From the NCBI GenBank assembly GCA_019637315.1, contig JAHBVU010000017.1:19714-83713 (forward strand): a stretch of DNA of 64,000 nt, written 5' to 3'. Below are positions 27,942-36,233 of this stretch, piece after piece (within the stretch, counting starts at the first letter, position 1; every line of letters begins with the position of its first letter). Source of the DNA: Gemmatimonadales bacterium. Lineage in GTDB: Bacteria; Gemmatimonadota; Gemmatimonadetes; Gemmatimonadales; GWC2-71-9. The notes under the pieces were generated by a model. That model made no database searches. It was not told the DNA's origin and worked only from the letters and a program-made list of their open reading frames with translations. A program made the translations under genes and the position numbers.

Positions 27942-29510
27942 ATGCGCACTGTCGCGTCGAAGCTGCTCCGGACCCTTCCGCTGGCGGGCCTGCTCGCGGG
28001 CTGTGCCACAGACAAGATCGTCTATCGCGATCGCGATCCCTTCAATGAACCCCCTGCGGCCGCGCTCGGCTTCCTGGGGTACTATTCGACCGAGAACAAA
28101 CAGACTACCTGCGGCAATTGCCACGCAGACTTCCAGACCAAGTGGCGAGCGACGGCACACGCCACGACCTATGCCGGTCTGCCGGCGTCCGCCCCAACTC
28201 AATGCGCCAGCTGCCACGCGGTCACCGAGCGCGGCAACATGGTCACTCAGGCAGCCGGCTTCAATACGACCCGGAATCCCGTCTACGGCGACGTGCAGTG
28301 CGAAAGCTGTCACGGCCCGGGTCTCGATCACGTCCGCGGCGTCGGTCAGGGACGAATCGTACGGCCGCTGGCTCGGATCGGGATGACGGGCAACGGCACC
28401 TGTGCCGATTGCCACAGTGACACCCACCACCCCTACGTCGAGGAGTGGCAGCTGTCCCAGCACGCGCGGGTGAACGCCTCCCGCGCCGCCAACGCGACCT
28501 GCGCCGGGTGCCACGAGAGCCGGCAGGCGCTGGCTCGCTGGGGCGTTACCGGCAACTACATGGAAAAGGGCGAAGCCACGGCGTATCAGCCGGTGGCAGT
28601 GTGCGCAACCTGCCACGATCCGCACGGCTCTGAGAACCCCGCTCAACTCCGGTTCCCGATCAATACGGCGGACGTCGAGCAGAACCTCTGCATGAAGTGC
28701 CACCTTCGTTACGATGCACCGACCAACGCGACCTCCTCGCCGCATGCTCCGCAGGGATCACTCCTGCTTGGCACCGCGGGATATCGGCCGGCCGGATTCG
28801 TCTATGCCGAGGATCGAATCTTCAGTTCGCATGCCACGGAGGCGAATCCGACGCTCTGCGCCGGTTGCCACCTGAACCGTATCACCGCGCCCGATGCGCA
28901 GGGAGGGCCCGCCTTCCAGGCCACCGGTCATCTGATGCGGCCGATCCCCTGCCTCGACGCCCAGGGTCGCCCGACGGCCGAGGACAACTGCAACTACACC
29001 CCGACCGCGCGTTCCTGGGCCACCTGCACCTCCGCCGGCTGTCATGCCAATGCCGCCGTGGCGTCGGCGGCGTTCAACACCGTCCGGGCCCGGATGCGCC
29101 TGCTTGCGAACCAGCTGTGGACCGACAGCAACGCCAACGGCTCGATGCAACCGGCCCCAGTCGACGCAGGCCTCCTGCCGAGAGTTCGCCAGCTCTACCC
29201 CCAGGAATGGAGCACGACCGACAATCGGATCAGCCCGGCGGAAGGCGCCGAGTTCAACGCCCGGATGTGCGGCGAGTACGGCCAGTCAACAGCCGACAAC
29301 TCTAAAGGCATCCACAACCCGTTCTTGTGCGAGGCGCTGCTGATCGCGTCGATCAACGAGATCCAGTCGACCTACGCGCTGCCTGCGCCGTCGCCGGCAG
29401 TCCAGGCCATTCTGGACGGGCCGGTAGGCGGCAAATACTCGCACGGGCTCCGGCGCTCGAGCACTCCGATACCTGGGCATGACATCACCGTCGCCGGCTC
29501 GAGCCGGTAG
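27942..29510 (+). CDS. Multiheme c-type cytochrome lipoprotein (8 CXXCH plus one CX4CH)
   Basis: 522 aa from the ATG at 27942 (a TTG at 27927 is less likely). A lipobox (LAGLLAGC) predicts attachment to a membrane, probably the outer one. Eight CXXCH sites are visible (CGNCH, CASCH, CESCH, CADCH, CAGCH, CATCH, CMKCH, CAGCH) and a ninth site is expanded to CTSAGCH at bases 29025-29045. Extra His residues give possible distal ligands. The 150-residue C-terminus has no heme site. In order with the NapC-like cytochrome, barrel and 16-heme protein it probably forms the outer part of an electron conduit. No family name is certain. Confidence 0.9.
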   Translation: MRTVASKLLRTLPLAGLLAGCATDKIVYRDRDPFNEPPAAALGFLGYYSTENKQTTCGNCHADFQTKWRATAHATTYAGLPASAPTQCASCHAVTERGNMVTQAAGFNTTRNPVYGDVQCESCHGPGLDHVRGVGQGRIVRPLARIGMTGNGTCADCHSDTHHPYVEEWQLSQHARVNASRAANATCAGCHESRQALARWGVTGNYMEKGEATAYQPVAVCATCHDPHGSENPAQLRFPINTADVEQNLCMKCHLRYDAPTNATSSPHAPQGSLLLGTAGYRPAGFVYAEDRIFSSHATEANPTLCAGCHLNRITAPDAQGGPAFQATGHLMRPIPCLDAQGRPTAEDNCNYTPTARSWATCTSAGCHANAAVASAAFNTVRARMRLLANQLWTDSNANGSMQPAPVDAGLLPRVRQLYPQEWSTTDNRISPAEGAEFNARMCGEYGQSTADNSKGIHNPFLCEALLIASINEIQSTYALPAPSPAVQAILDGPVGGKYSHGLRRSSTPIPGHDITVAGSSR

Positions 29511-29528
29511 CAGCCAGCCATCGCCCTT

Positions 29529-29552
29529 CCCGCGGTCTCTCGAGATCGCGGG
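29529..29552 (+). terminator. Intercistronic stem-loop in the cytochrome operon
   Basis: CCCGCGGTCT / AGATCGCGGG forms a 10-bp stem with one G-U pair and a 4-nt loop, followed by GCTTTGGG. It sits 18 bp after the stop of the first cytochrome and ends 10 bp before the proposed start of the next. It could attenuate readthrough or stabilise an mRNA end, setting different levels of the two proteins. Confidence 0.45.
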
Positions 29553-29561
29553 GCTTTGGGC

Positions 29562-31619
29562 ATGCCCCTGAGCATGGCGCCCTTCGCTTCGTTCCTGACT
29601 GCGCTCGTCCAGCAGACGCCCGACTCGGCCAGTTTCCACCGCTTCCGCGAAGGCATCCCCGCCGAACCGCCCCCGATACCGGGCGGCGTCATGACCGTCT
29701 TGCGCGCCATTTTCAACGCACCGGCCTGGGCCTGGGGTATCGGGATCGTGGTGGGTCTGACCCTCGGCATCTGGCTGGTGCGTTTGTTCTGGCGCCGGCG
29801 CAGCGCCATTGGCCACTGGCTGGCAAGCCGCGACCGCGGCGTCAAGATCGCAATGGGAACCGGCGCCCTACTGGTGCTGGCGCTGCTCTTTCGGGGTGGC
29901 CAGGTCAGCTGGAACTTCATGCAGCATGACAACGCCTTCTGCGTTGGCTGCCACATCATGGAAGGTCCCTGGAACAAGTTTGCGACCGACGCCGGCAAGC
30001 ACAGCACGCTGCAGTGCCATGACTGCCACCAGCAGTCGCTCTACGCCAGCACCCGTCAGCTCGTGCTCTGGGTCGCCAACAAACCGGTGGAGATCCCGCC
30101 GCACGCCCCGGTGCCTAACGCGCGCTGCGAATCCTGCCACGCCCAGGACCAGCCCGAGGCGTGGACCCGGATCGTCGGGACGGCGGGGCATCGGGTCCAT
30201 CTGGAGTCGGATTCGAGCGCGTTGGAGAAGGTTCTGTGCGTAACCTGTCACGGCAAGGAAGTGCACGCCTTCATTCCCGCCAGCGAGACCTGCGGCACGG
30301 CAGGCTGTCACGCCAATCTGGACATCAAGCTCGGCCGGATGGCGTCCCAGACCACACTCCACTGCAACCAGTGCCATCAGTTCACTGCCGAGGTACCGAG
30401 GCTGGCCACCCGGTCGGATGCCGCAGACGCAATGCACCCCGGCAGCCAGCAGTGCTTCTCCTGCCACGCGATGCGGGAGCTCCTGACCAGCTTCGACCCT
30501 GAACGCGACCCCCACAACGGCACCTGCAGCACCTGCCACAACCCGCATACTCAGGAAACCCCCGCGGATGCGCGCCAGACCTGCACCCAGTGTCATGCGG
30601 ACTGGCAGAAGGTGCCGTTCCACACCGGACGGGCGCACGGACAAGTCGGCCAGCAGTGTCTCGTCTGCCACAACGAACACGCGGCCCGGGTCGACGCCAG
30701 CGATTGCGTGGCCTGTCACACCAGCGTGACGGCGCGATTCGGCACACTCCGCATCCGCCCGCCGCTCCCGTTCGACACCCTGCGCGCCTTGCGTACCTCG
30801 TTGCGCGCACCTGACGCTCCATCGGGGACCGGACACTTCGACGGGGCCCGAACACCCGCCCCCGTGGCCAGGTCGGCCCGGCGAGCGGCCGAACCCGCAG
30901 CAGAGTCGTTCGAGACACCTGGGAAGGGCGATGTGCCACCACCGGACCTCCCGGCACCGGACCCGCCAGCTCCGGAGCCAGGGTCACTCATCGCAAACGT
31001 CGACTCCTTTCCCCATGCCCGACATACCCGCCTTGCCTGCATCACCTGCCATACCACCGGAGCCAACCCTGCACCACTGACGTTCGAGCCCCCGCGCGGC
31101 TGCCAGATCTGTCACCACCAGGCGCCGCAGTCGAGCAACTGCGCCGCCTGTCATCAGCCGGGCGACCTGGCGGCGATCCGCGCGCTGGCGGTACCGATCG
31201 GCATCAAGGCGCAAGAGCCCCGAGTCAGAACCGTCAATTTTGCGCATCAGACGCACACCGAGATCCGCTGCGTCAACTGCCACACGCAGCCCGTGACGCT
31301 GGCACCGACCGCAGGCGTGCGTCAGTGCGCCGACTGTCACAGCGATCACCATACCGTGGGCCGAAGCTGTGCCACCTGTCACACGGGCACCGAGCTGCGT
31401 GCTGCGCATGCGGACGATGTCGCCGCCTCGCACCAGCGCTGCGATGCCTGTCACACCGCCTCGACCGTCGCGCGGCTCACCCCGGATCGTTCCTTCTGCC
31501 TGACCTGTCACACCGACCAGGCGCAGGATCACTATCCTCGGCGCGAGTGCGCCACCTGCCACTTTCTCCAGCCGCCAGCTGAGCTGCGTCGGCGGCTGAC
31601 CGGAGCGGCAGGCCCATGA
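29562..31619 (+). CDS. NapC-like membrane-anchored multiheme cytochrome (19 CXXCH plus one CX4CH)
   Basis: 685 aa if started at ATG 29562; ATG 29574 or 29691 is also possible. Two hydrophobic helices (WAWGIGIVVGLTLGIWLV and IAMGTGALLVLALLF) anchor the chain in the inner membrane. The first heme region (FCVGCHIMEGPWNKF) matches NapC/NirT quinol dehydrogenases. Eleven heme sites fill residues about 120-400, including CGTAGCH (CX4CH, bases 30291-30311). A proline-rich linker (PPPDLPAPDPPAPEPGS) then leads to nine more CXXCH. It would take electrons from quinol and span the periplasm. Its stop overlaps the barrel gene by 4 bp. Confidence 0.9.
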   Translation: MPLSMAPFASFLTALVQQTPDSASFHRFREGIPAEPPPIPGGVMTVLRAIFNAPAWAWGIGIVVGLTLGIWLVRLFWRRRSAIGHWLASRDRGVKIAMGTGALLVLALLFRGGQVSWNFMQHDNAFCVGCHIMEGPWNKFATDAGKHSTLQCHDCHQQSLYASTRQLVLWVANKPVEIPPHAPVPNARCESCHAQDQPEAWTRIVGTAGHRVHLESDSSALEKVLCVTCHGKEVHAFIPASETCGTAGCHANLDIKLGRMASQTTLHCNQCHQFTAEVPRLATRSDAADAMHPGSQQCFSCHAMRELLTSFDPERDPHNGTCSTCHNPHTQETPADARQTCTQCHADWQKVPFHTGRAHGQVGQQCLVCHNEHAARVDASDCVACHTSVTARFGTLRIRPPLPFDTLRALRTSLRAPDAPSGTGHFDGARTPAPVARSARRAAEPAAESFETPGKGDVPPPDLPAPDPPAPEPGSLIANVDSFPHARHTRLACITCHTTGANPAPLTFEPPRGCQICHHQAPQSSNCAACHQPGDLAAIRALAVPIGIKAQEPRVRTVNFAHQTHTEIRCVNCHTQPVTLAPTAGVRQCADCHSDHHTVGRSCATCHTGTELRAAHADDVAASHQRCDACHTASTVARLTPDRSFCLTCHTDQAQDHYPRRECATCHFLQPPAELRRRLTGAAGP

Positions 31620-33115
31620 CTCCCCGACGCCTCGGCCTGGCCGCGCTCGCCCTGCTCGGCTTGCTGACGCCGGCCGGCGGGTCACCGGTCGCGGCGCAAG
31701 GCTACCGGGTTCGGCTCGACAGCCGGCTGCAGAGCGTTTCCTGGCGCGGGGTCGAGAGCGGCACCATCCCCCGCAACCAGGCCATTGCGCAACCGGGCGG
31801 CGGGTTCCTGACTCCGGACGGCTACGCCGCGCTGTGCGGCGAGGGGACCTGTTCGTTCTTCGCACCAGGCGCCGAACTGCGTGGGGTTCCCTGGGTAACC
31901 CAGGCCGATCTGACTGTCTGGGGGCTTGGGATTGCAGGGCTGAGTGCGCGTGGCAACGCACGCTGGGCCACCGATCTCGGCGACAGCGCCATCTGGCCCG
32001 GTACCGAACCCGCGGTTCAACTCCTCGAAGGCTATCTCGAATACACCCGGGCCGGTCTCAACGCCCGAGCGGGGCGTCAGCTGTTGCTGGGAAGGCTCGG
32101 AGCCTACGGGCTCGACGGCGGACGGGTGCTCTACCACCACCGGCGCTCGGGGCTCGAGGCGGGAGGATACGCCGGCTGGGGCCTGGCGCGCGGCGCCATG
32201 CTTCCGGTCACCGACCCGGCGCTCAATCCACTCGACGACTTTCAACCTCGCGATCGGCAGGTGGTGGCGGGGCTCGAACTGGGCTGGAACCGCAACGCCG
32301 TCGACGCGCGGCTGGAGTACCGCCGGGAACTCGACCCGGCGGTCGACTACTTCGTGTCCGAACGGGCCGCCGCCTCTGTCGCCCTCCGACCCCACCGTCG
32401 GCTCGGGCTTGCCGCAGGGGGCGAGTACGATCTCGCCTTTGGCCAGGTGGGCAGCGCAGACCTGTCGCTGAGCTGGATCGACGCGCGCTACAGTGTGACC
32501 GGTGGGGTCCGCCGCTATCGACCCTTCTTTGATCTGTGGACCATCTGGGGCGCCTTCAGCCCGGTGGCGCATCACGCCTGGCATCTGTCGGGAACGGTCC
32601 GTCCCGGCTCGCGCCTGACACTCCGGGCCCGGGGTGAGCGGTTCCGCTTCGACGACACGGAAACCTTCACGCCAGCCGTTACCGTGGAAGATCGAGGCTG
32701 GCGATTCGAGACGGGCGTGACCTGGAGCCCCGCCCGCGACTGGAGCGTCGATGCTGGCTATCGCACCGAGTTCGGGCCCGGGGCGTCATCCCGGGGATTC
32801 GACGGTCGGGTAACTTGGACCGTGACCGACCGGCTCTGGCTCAGCGCGCACGGGATTCGTACCAAGCGACCGCTGGAGCTGCGCTACGACGATGCGGAGC
32901 TGCTGGGATTCGGGGCGGACGTCGAGTTCCGACCTGACGACCGGTGGCGGCTCGGCCTCACCGCAGCGCGATACGACGAACAGCGGAAGCGTCCCGATGC
33001 GCGGGCGCTCGACTGGGACCAGCTCCGCATCGCCGCCCGCATCACGCTTCTCTTCGGCTCCAACGCCGACCGGCTCCCACTGCCGCGCGCGGTACCACGC
33101 GGAGGCCGGCAATGA
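31616..33115 (+). CDS. Outer-membrane beta-barrel porin of cytochrome conduit
   Basis: 499 aa with a signal peptide (LALLGLLTPAGGSPVAAQG). The mature chain shows alternating polar/apolar strands with aromatic girdles (VSWRGVESG, YLEYTRAGLNARAGRQ, LELGWNRNAVDARLEYRR, LSLSWIDARYSVTGGVRRY, TLRARGERFRF, RIAARITLLFGS), consistent with a barrel of about 20 or more strands. An N-proximal Cys pair (CGEGTC) recalls the CXXC of MtrB-type porins but has a CX4C spacing. Lying between two multiheme cytochrome genes with 4-bp overlap upstream, it is the likely sleeve for an electron wire. Family membership by sequence is not proven. Confidence 0.82.
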   Translation: MTPRRLGLAALALLGLLTPAGGSPVAAQGYRVRLDSRLQSVSWRGVESGTIPRNQAIAQPGGGFLTPDGYAALCGEGTCSFFAPGAELRGVPWVTQADLTVWGLGIAGLSARGNARWATDLGDSAIWPGTEPAVQLLEGYLEYTRAGLNARAGRQLLLGRLGAYGLDGGRVLYHHRRSGLEAGGYAGWGLARGAMLPVTDPALNPLDDFQPRDRQVVAGLELGWNRNAVDARLEYRRELDPAVDYFVSERAAASVALRPHRRLGLAAGGEYDLAFGQVGSADLSLSWIDARYSVTGGVRRYRPFFDLWTIWGAFSPVAHHAWHLSGTVRPGSRLTLRARGERFRFDDTETFTPAVTVEDRGWRFETGVTWSPARDWSVDAGYRTEFGPGASSRGFDGRVTWTVTDRLWLSAHGIRTKRPLELRYDDAELLGFGADVEFRPDDRWRLGLTAARYDEQRKRPDARALDWDQLRIAARITLLFGSNADRLPLPRAVPRGGRQ

Positions 33116-33144
33116 ACCAGGATCCGCGGGAGGAGCGGCCATGA
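33112..33144 (+). other. 10-codon coupling ORF between barrel and cytochrome genes
   Basis: ATG at 33112 overlaps the barrel stop (ATGA) and encodes MNQDPREERP; its own stop overlaps the next ATG at 33141 (ATGA). The ribosome site GGGAGGAG for the 16-heme cytochrome lies inside it. It may simply be a translational coupling relay; no function as a peptide is claimed. Confidence 0.4.
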
Positions 33145-34586
33145 CGCTGCGCACCCTCCGCTGGGTGGCCGTATCGGTTGCCCTCGTCGTGGCCGCAATG
33201 GCGCTCCGGGCCGCCTCGTTGCGGGCGAGCTTCGACCACGCGGTGCATGGCAAACTGTTTCCGCTGGCCTGCGCCACCTGTCATGCCGGGGTGACCGAGC
33301 CGGAAGCAACGGTCTGGCCGGCCGCGGAGAGCTGCGCGGCGTGTCACGATGGCGAGGTGGCGCAGCGGGTTGACTGGACCCCGCCGACGGGGCCGCCCCC
33401 GTCCAACCTGCGCTTCGTCCACCAGCGACACGCGGCGGCAACGGCCGACTCGGTCAGCTGCGCGCAATGCCACAATCAGGCCGGCCTGCGCGGCGAGGTT
33501 CACCGTGCCGTGGTGGCCCAGTGCATCGACTGCCATCAGCCTGGCGGCGAACACCTCGCCGTTGCCGACAGACAGTGCGCGACCTGCCACCTTCCGCTGG
33601 CTGAGGCCACCGCCCTGCCGGTGAGCCGAGTCGGCGCGTTCCCCGCCCCGCCCTCACACGAGGCGCCCGATTTCGCGCTCCAGGGCCATGCCCGACTTGC
33701 CTCGCTCCGGACCCCGGGCGGAGGCCCGGCAGTTGCCGCCAGCTGCGCCACCTGCCATGCCCAGAACTTCTGCCTCAACTGTCACGTCAACGCCCCAGAG
33801 GTAACCGCGATCCAGGCCCTGCAGCCCGACGAACGATCGCTGGTCCACCGAGCGACCTTTGCGGCGCCGCCGTCGCACGCCGCCGCGAACTTTGCCACGG
33901 CTCACGGCCGCCAGGCAGAGCGCAACCCTGCCAGTTGCGCCACCTGCCACACCCAGCCCAGCTGTGCTGCCTGCCACGTTGCGCCGGTGCCCCGCGCCGT
34001 CACCGCCATGCACCTGCCCGGACCCGGCCGCGCCGGCGGCGCCCTGCTCGAACGGACCCCGCCAGCTTCGCACACCGCCGAGTTCCGGGAAGGCCATGCC
34101 ACCGAGGCGAGGGTTGCGCCGCGAAGCTGCAGCAGCTGTCACGTCCGGTCGGATTGCCTCGCCTGCCACCGACCCGACCCGGGGCAGCCGTCCGGCGGGA
34201 ACTACCACCCAGCCGGGTTCCTGACCAACCACCCGAGCGCCGCCTTTGCCCGACAGACCAGCTGCAGCGACTGCCACAACACCCAGCAGTTCTGCGCCAG
34301 CTGCCACGCCCAGGCCGGACTCGGCGCAAGCCGCTCGCTCGGCGGCTCCAGCTTTCACGACGGCAGGGCGTCCTTCATTCTCGGCCATGGGCAGGCAGCC
34401 CGGCAGTCGCTCGAATCCTGCGTGTCCTGCCACACCGAGCGCGACTGCACCGCCTGCCACGCCGCCATCGGGCGCGGCTTCCGTTTCAACCCGCATGGCC
34501 CCGGCTTCGACGGCGAGCGGCTCCGTCGCCGTAACCCGGAGATGTGCGCGGCCTGCCACGGCTCCGCCATCCCGAGATCGCCCTAG
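33141..34586 (+). CDS. Sixteen-heme c-type cytochrome
   Basis: 481 aa from ATG 33141 with GGAGGAG 5 nt upstream. An N-terminal signal or anchor helix (WVAVSVALVVAAMALRAA) is followed by 16 CXXCH motifs with no other fold (CATCH, CAACH, CAQCH, CIDCH, CATCH, CATCH, CLNCH, CATCH, CAACH, CSSCH, CLACH, CSDCH, CASCH, CVSCH, CTACH, CAACH), often in close pairs 6-8 residues apart. One heme per 30 residues is typical of wire-like periplasmic or extracellular cytochromes. Being last in the barrel operon, it could plug the barrel from the periplasmic side (MtrA/PioA-like role). Convergent with glpK. Confidence 0.92.
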   Translation: MTLRTLRWVAVSVALVVAAMALRAASLRASFDHAVHGKLFPLACATCHAGVTEPEATVWPAAESCAACHDGEVAQRVDWTPPTGPPPSNLRFVHQRHAAATADSVSCAQCHNQAGLRGEVHRAVVAQCIDCHQPGGEHLAVADRQCATCHLPLAEATALPVSRVGAFPAPPSHEAPDFALQGHARLASLRTPGGGPAVAASCATCHAQNFCLNCHVNAPEVTAIQALQPDERSLVHRATFAAPPSHAAANFATAHGRQAERNPASCATCHTQPSCAACHVAPVPRAVTAMHLPGPGRAGGALLERTPPASHTAEFREGHATEARVAPRSCSSCHVRSDCLACHRPDPGQPSGGNYHPAGFLTNHPSAAFARQTSCSDCHNTQQFCASCHAQAGLGASRSLGGSSFHDGRASFILGHGQAARQSLESCVSCHTERDCTACHAAIGRGFRFNPHGPGFDGERLRRRNPEMCAACHGSAIPRSP

Positions 34587-34607
34587 CCGCACGGCTCAAA
34601 GCCGTCT

Positions 34608-34637
34608 GGCCCGCCGGGGTGGCTCCCCCGCCGGGCC
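34608..34637. terminator. GC stem-loop between the cytochrome operon and glpK
   Basis: GGCCCGCCGGGG / CCCCGCCGGGCC pair over 12 bp with one mismatch, loop of about 6 nt, in the 64-bp gap between convergent stops. No T-run; position is the main support. Confidence 0.4.
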
Positions 34638-34650
34638 AAGGCGGGGCCGG

Positions 34651-36126
34651 TCAGGCCCGGGCCCAGTGCAATGCCGTCGAAACTGCCCGCTGCCACCCCG
34701 CAACCCAGGCGTCGCGGCTGGCGGCATCGGCGGCCGGACGGAAGGTCTCGAAGCGCCGGCTGGCCACGAAATCGCCGATCGAGGGCCAGACCCCCGTGGC
34801 GATCCCTGCCAGAGCCGCCGCACCGAGTGCGGTGGTCTCGACCGAGTCGGGCCGCTCGACCGGCACGCCCAGCAGGTCGGCCTGGAACTGCATTAGCCGC
34901 GGATTGGCGGCGGCGCCGCCATCGACCCGCAGCACCGGAATCTCGAGCCCGGTGCCGTCCAGCATGGTGCGCAGCAAGTCACGGGTGGAGTAGGCCATCG
35001 ACTCCAGCGCCGCGCGGACGAGATGAGCCCGCCCGGTCGCCCGCGTCAGGCCGGTAATGATGCCGCGCGCCTCCGGCTCCCAGTATGGCGACCCCAAGCC
35101 CACGAATGCGGGCACGAAGTAGACCCCGCCCGTGTCGGGCACCGAGGCCGCCAGGTCCGCAGACTCGCGCGCCGTGGCCAGCACGCCCAAGCCGTCGCGG
35201 AGCCACTGAATCACCGCACCCGCGATGAAGACGCTGCCCTCGAGCGCGTAGCCCAGCCCGCCCTCGGCGTTACAGGCCGCGGTGGCCAGCAGACCCGCGG
35301 GCGGCGCGGGAACCTCGCTGCCTGCGTAGAGGAGCAGGAACGCCCCGGTGCCGTAGGTGTTCTTGGCCATGCCCGGCGCGACGCACCCCTGCCCGAAGAG
35401 CGCGGCCTGCTGATCGCCGGCAACCCCGGCAATCGGGAGCGGTGCGCCGAAGATTTCCGACAGGGTCTCGCCCATGACGCCGCTCGAGGGACGCACCTCG
35501 GGCAGCAGCGACGCCGGCACCCCGAAGGTCTCGAGCAGCTCGGGATCCCAACCGTGACGCCGCAGGTTGAACAGGAGCGTCCGACTCGCGTTGGTCGGGT
35601 CGGTCGCGTGGACCGCGCCCCCCGTCAGCTTGGCAATCAGCCAGCTGTCCACCGTTCCGAAGGCCAGCTCACCCCGCTCGGCGCGCAGCCGCAGATCGCT
35701 CTGCGCGAGTAGCCACTCGAGCTTGGTGGCGGAGAAATAGGGGTCGAGCACGAGGCCGGTCCGTTCCCGGAGGTCGGGTTCGCGCCCCGCCGCGGCAAGC
35801 TCCGCACAGCGGGCGCTGGTGCGCCGGTCCTGCCAGACGATGGCGGGCGCCACCGGCTCCAGGGTCCGCCGATCCCAGAGCACCGTGGTCTCCCGCTGGT
35901 TGGTGATGCCGATACCGACCGGCCGCTCAGCCGCAGCGCGCACCGCCTCGCGCGCCGCGCGAACCGTGGTGTTCCAGAGATCGCGCGGGTCGTGCTCGAC
36001 CCAGCCCGGCTCGGGGAAATGCTGAGGAAACTCGTACTGGGCGTGACCGAGTACGGTGCCATCCTGATGAATCACCATGGCCCGCGAACTGGTGGTGCCC
36101 TGGTCGAGCGCAAGGATCGAAGACAT
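34651..36126 (-). CDS. glpK: Glycerol kinase
   Basis: 491 aa FGGY-family kinase, standard length. Opening motif ILALDQGTTSSRAMV, substrate region ITNQRETTVLWD and QDRRTSARC, FGGY signatures (GVAGDQQAALFGQG, KNTYGTGAFLLLY) and the C-terminal DGGAAANPRLMQFQADLL. It makes sn-glycerol-3-phosphate from glycerol and ATP. No glpF or glpD is adjacent. ATG at 36126 gives the canonical MSSILALDQG start. Divergent from the crotonase gene. Confidence 0.96.
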   Translation of the reverse strand: MSSILALDQGTTSSRAMVIHQDGTVLGHAQYEFPQHFPEPGWVEHDPRDLWNTTVRAAREAVRAAAERPVGIGITNQRETTVLWDRRTLEPVAPAIVWQDRRTSARCAELAAAGREPDLRERTGLVLDPYFSATKLEWLLAQSDLRLRAERGELAFGTVDSWLIAKLTGGAVHATDPTNASRTLLFNLRRHGWDPELLETFGVPASLLPEVRPSSGVMGETLSEIFGAPLPIAGVAGDQQAALFGQGCVAPGMAKNTYGTGAFLLLYAGSEVPAPPAGLLATAACNAEGGLGYALEGSVFIAGAVIQWLRDGLGVLATARESADLAASVPDTGGVYFVPAFVGLGSPYWEPEARGIITGLTRATGRAHLVRAALESMAYSTRDLLRTMLDGTGLEIPVLRVDGGAAANPRLMQFQADLLGVPVERPDSVETTALGAAALAGIATGVWPSIGDFVASRRFETFRPAADAASRDAWVAGWQRAVSTALHWARA

Positions 36127-36181
36127 GTCAGCCCGGAGCGAAGGTCAGGGGTGTAGGGAATCGGCCCGGCAGCCGCTAAAC

Positions 36182-36187
36182 TATGAT
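36182..36187 (+). promoter_or_regulatory. -10-like hexamer before the crotonase gene
   Basis: TATGAT stands in a short AT-rich stretch (CTAAACTATGATAG) 46 bp before the crotonase ATG. No convincing -35 is present 17 bp upstream, so this is only a partial promoter match. Confidence 0.3.
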
Positions 36188-36233
36188 AGCACCGACCGAG
36201 CCCGGACTCCTCTCAACCCTGACGATGACGCCC

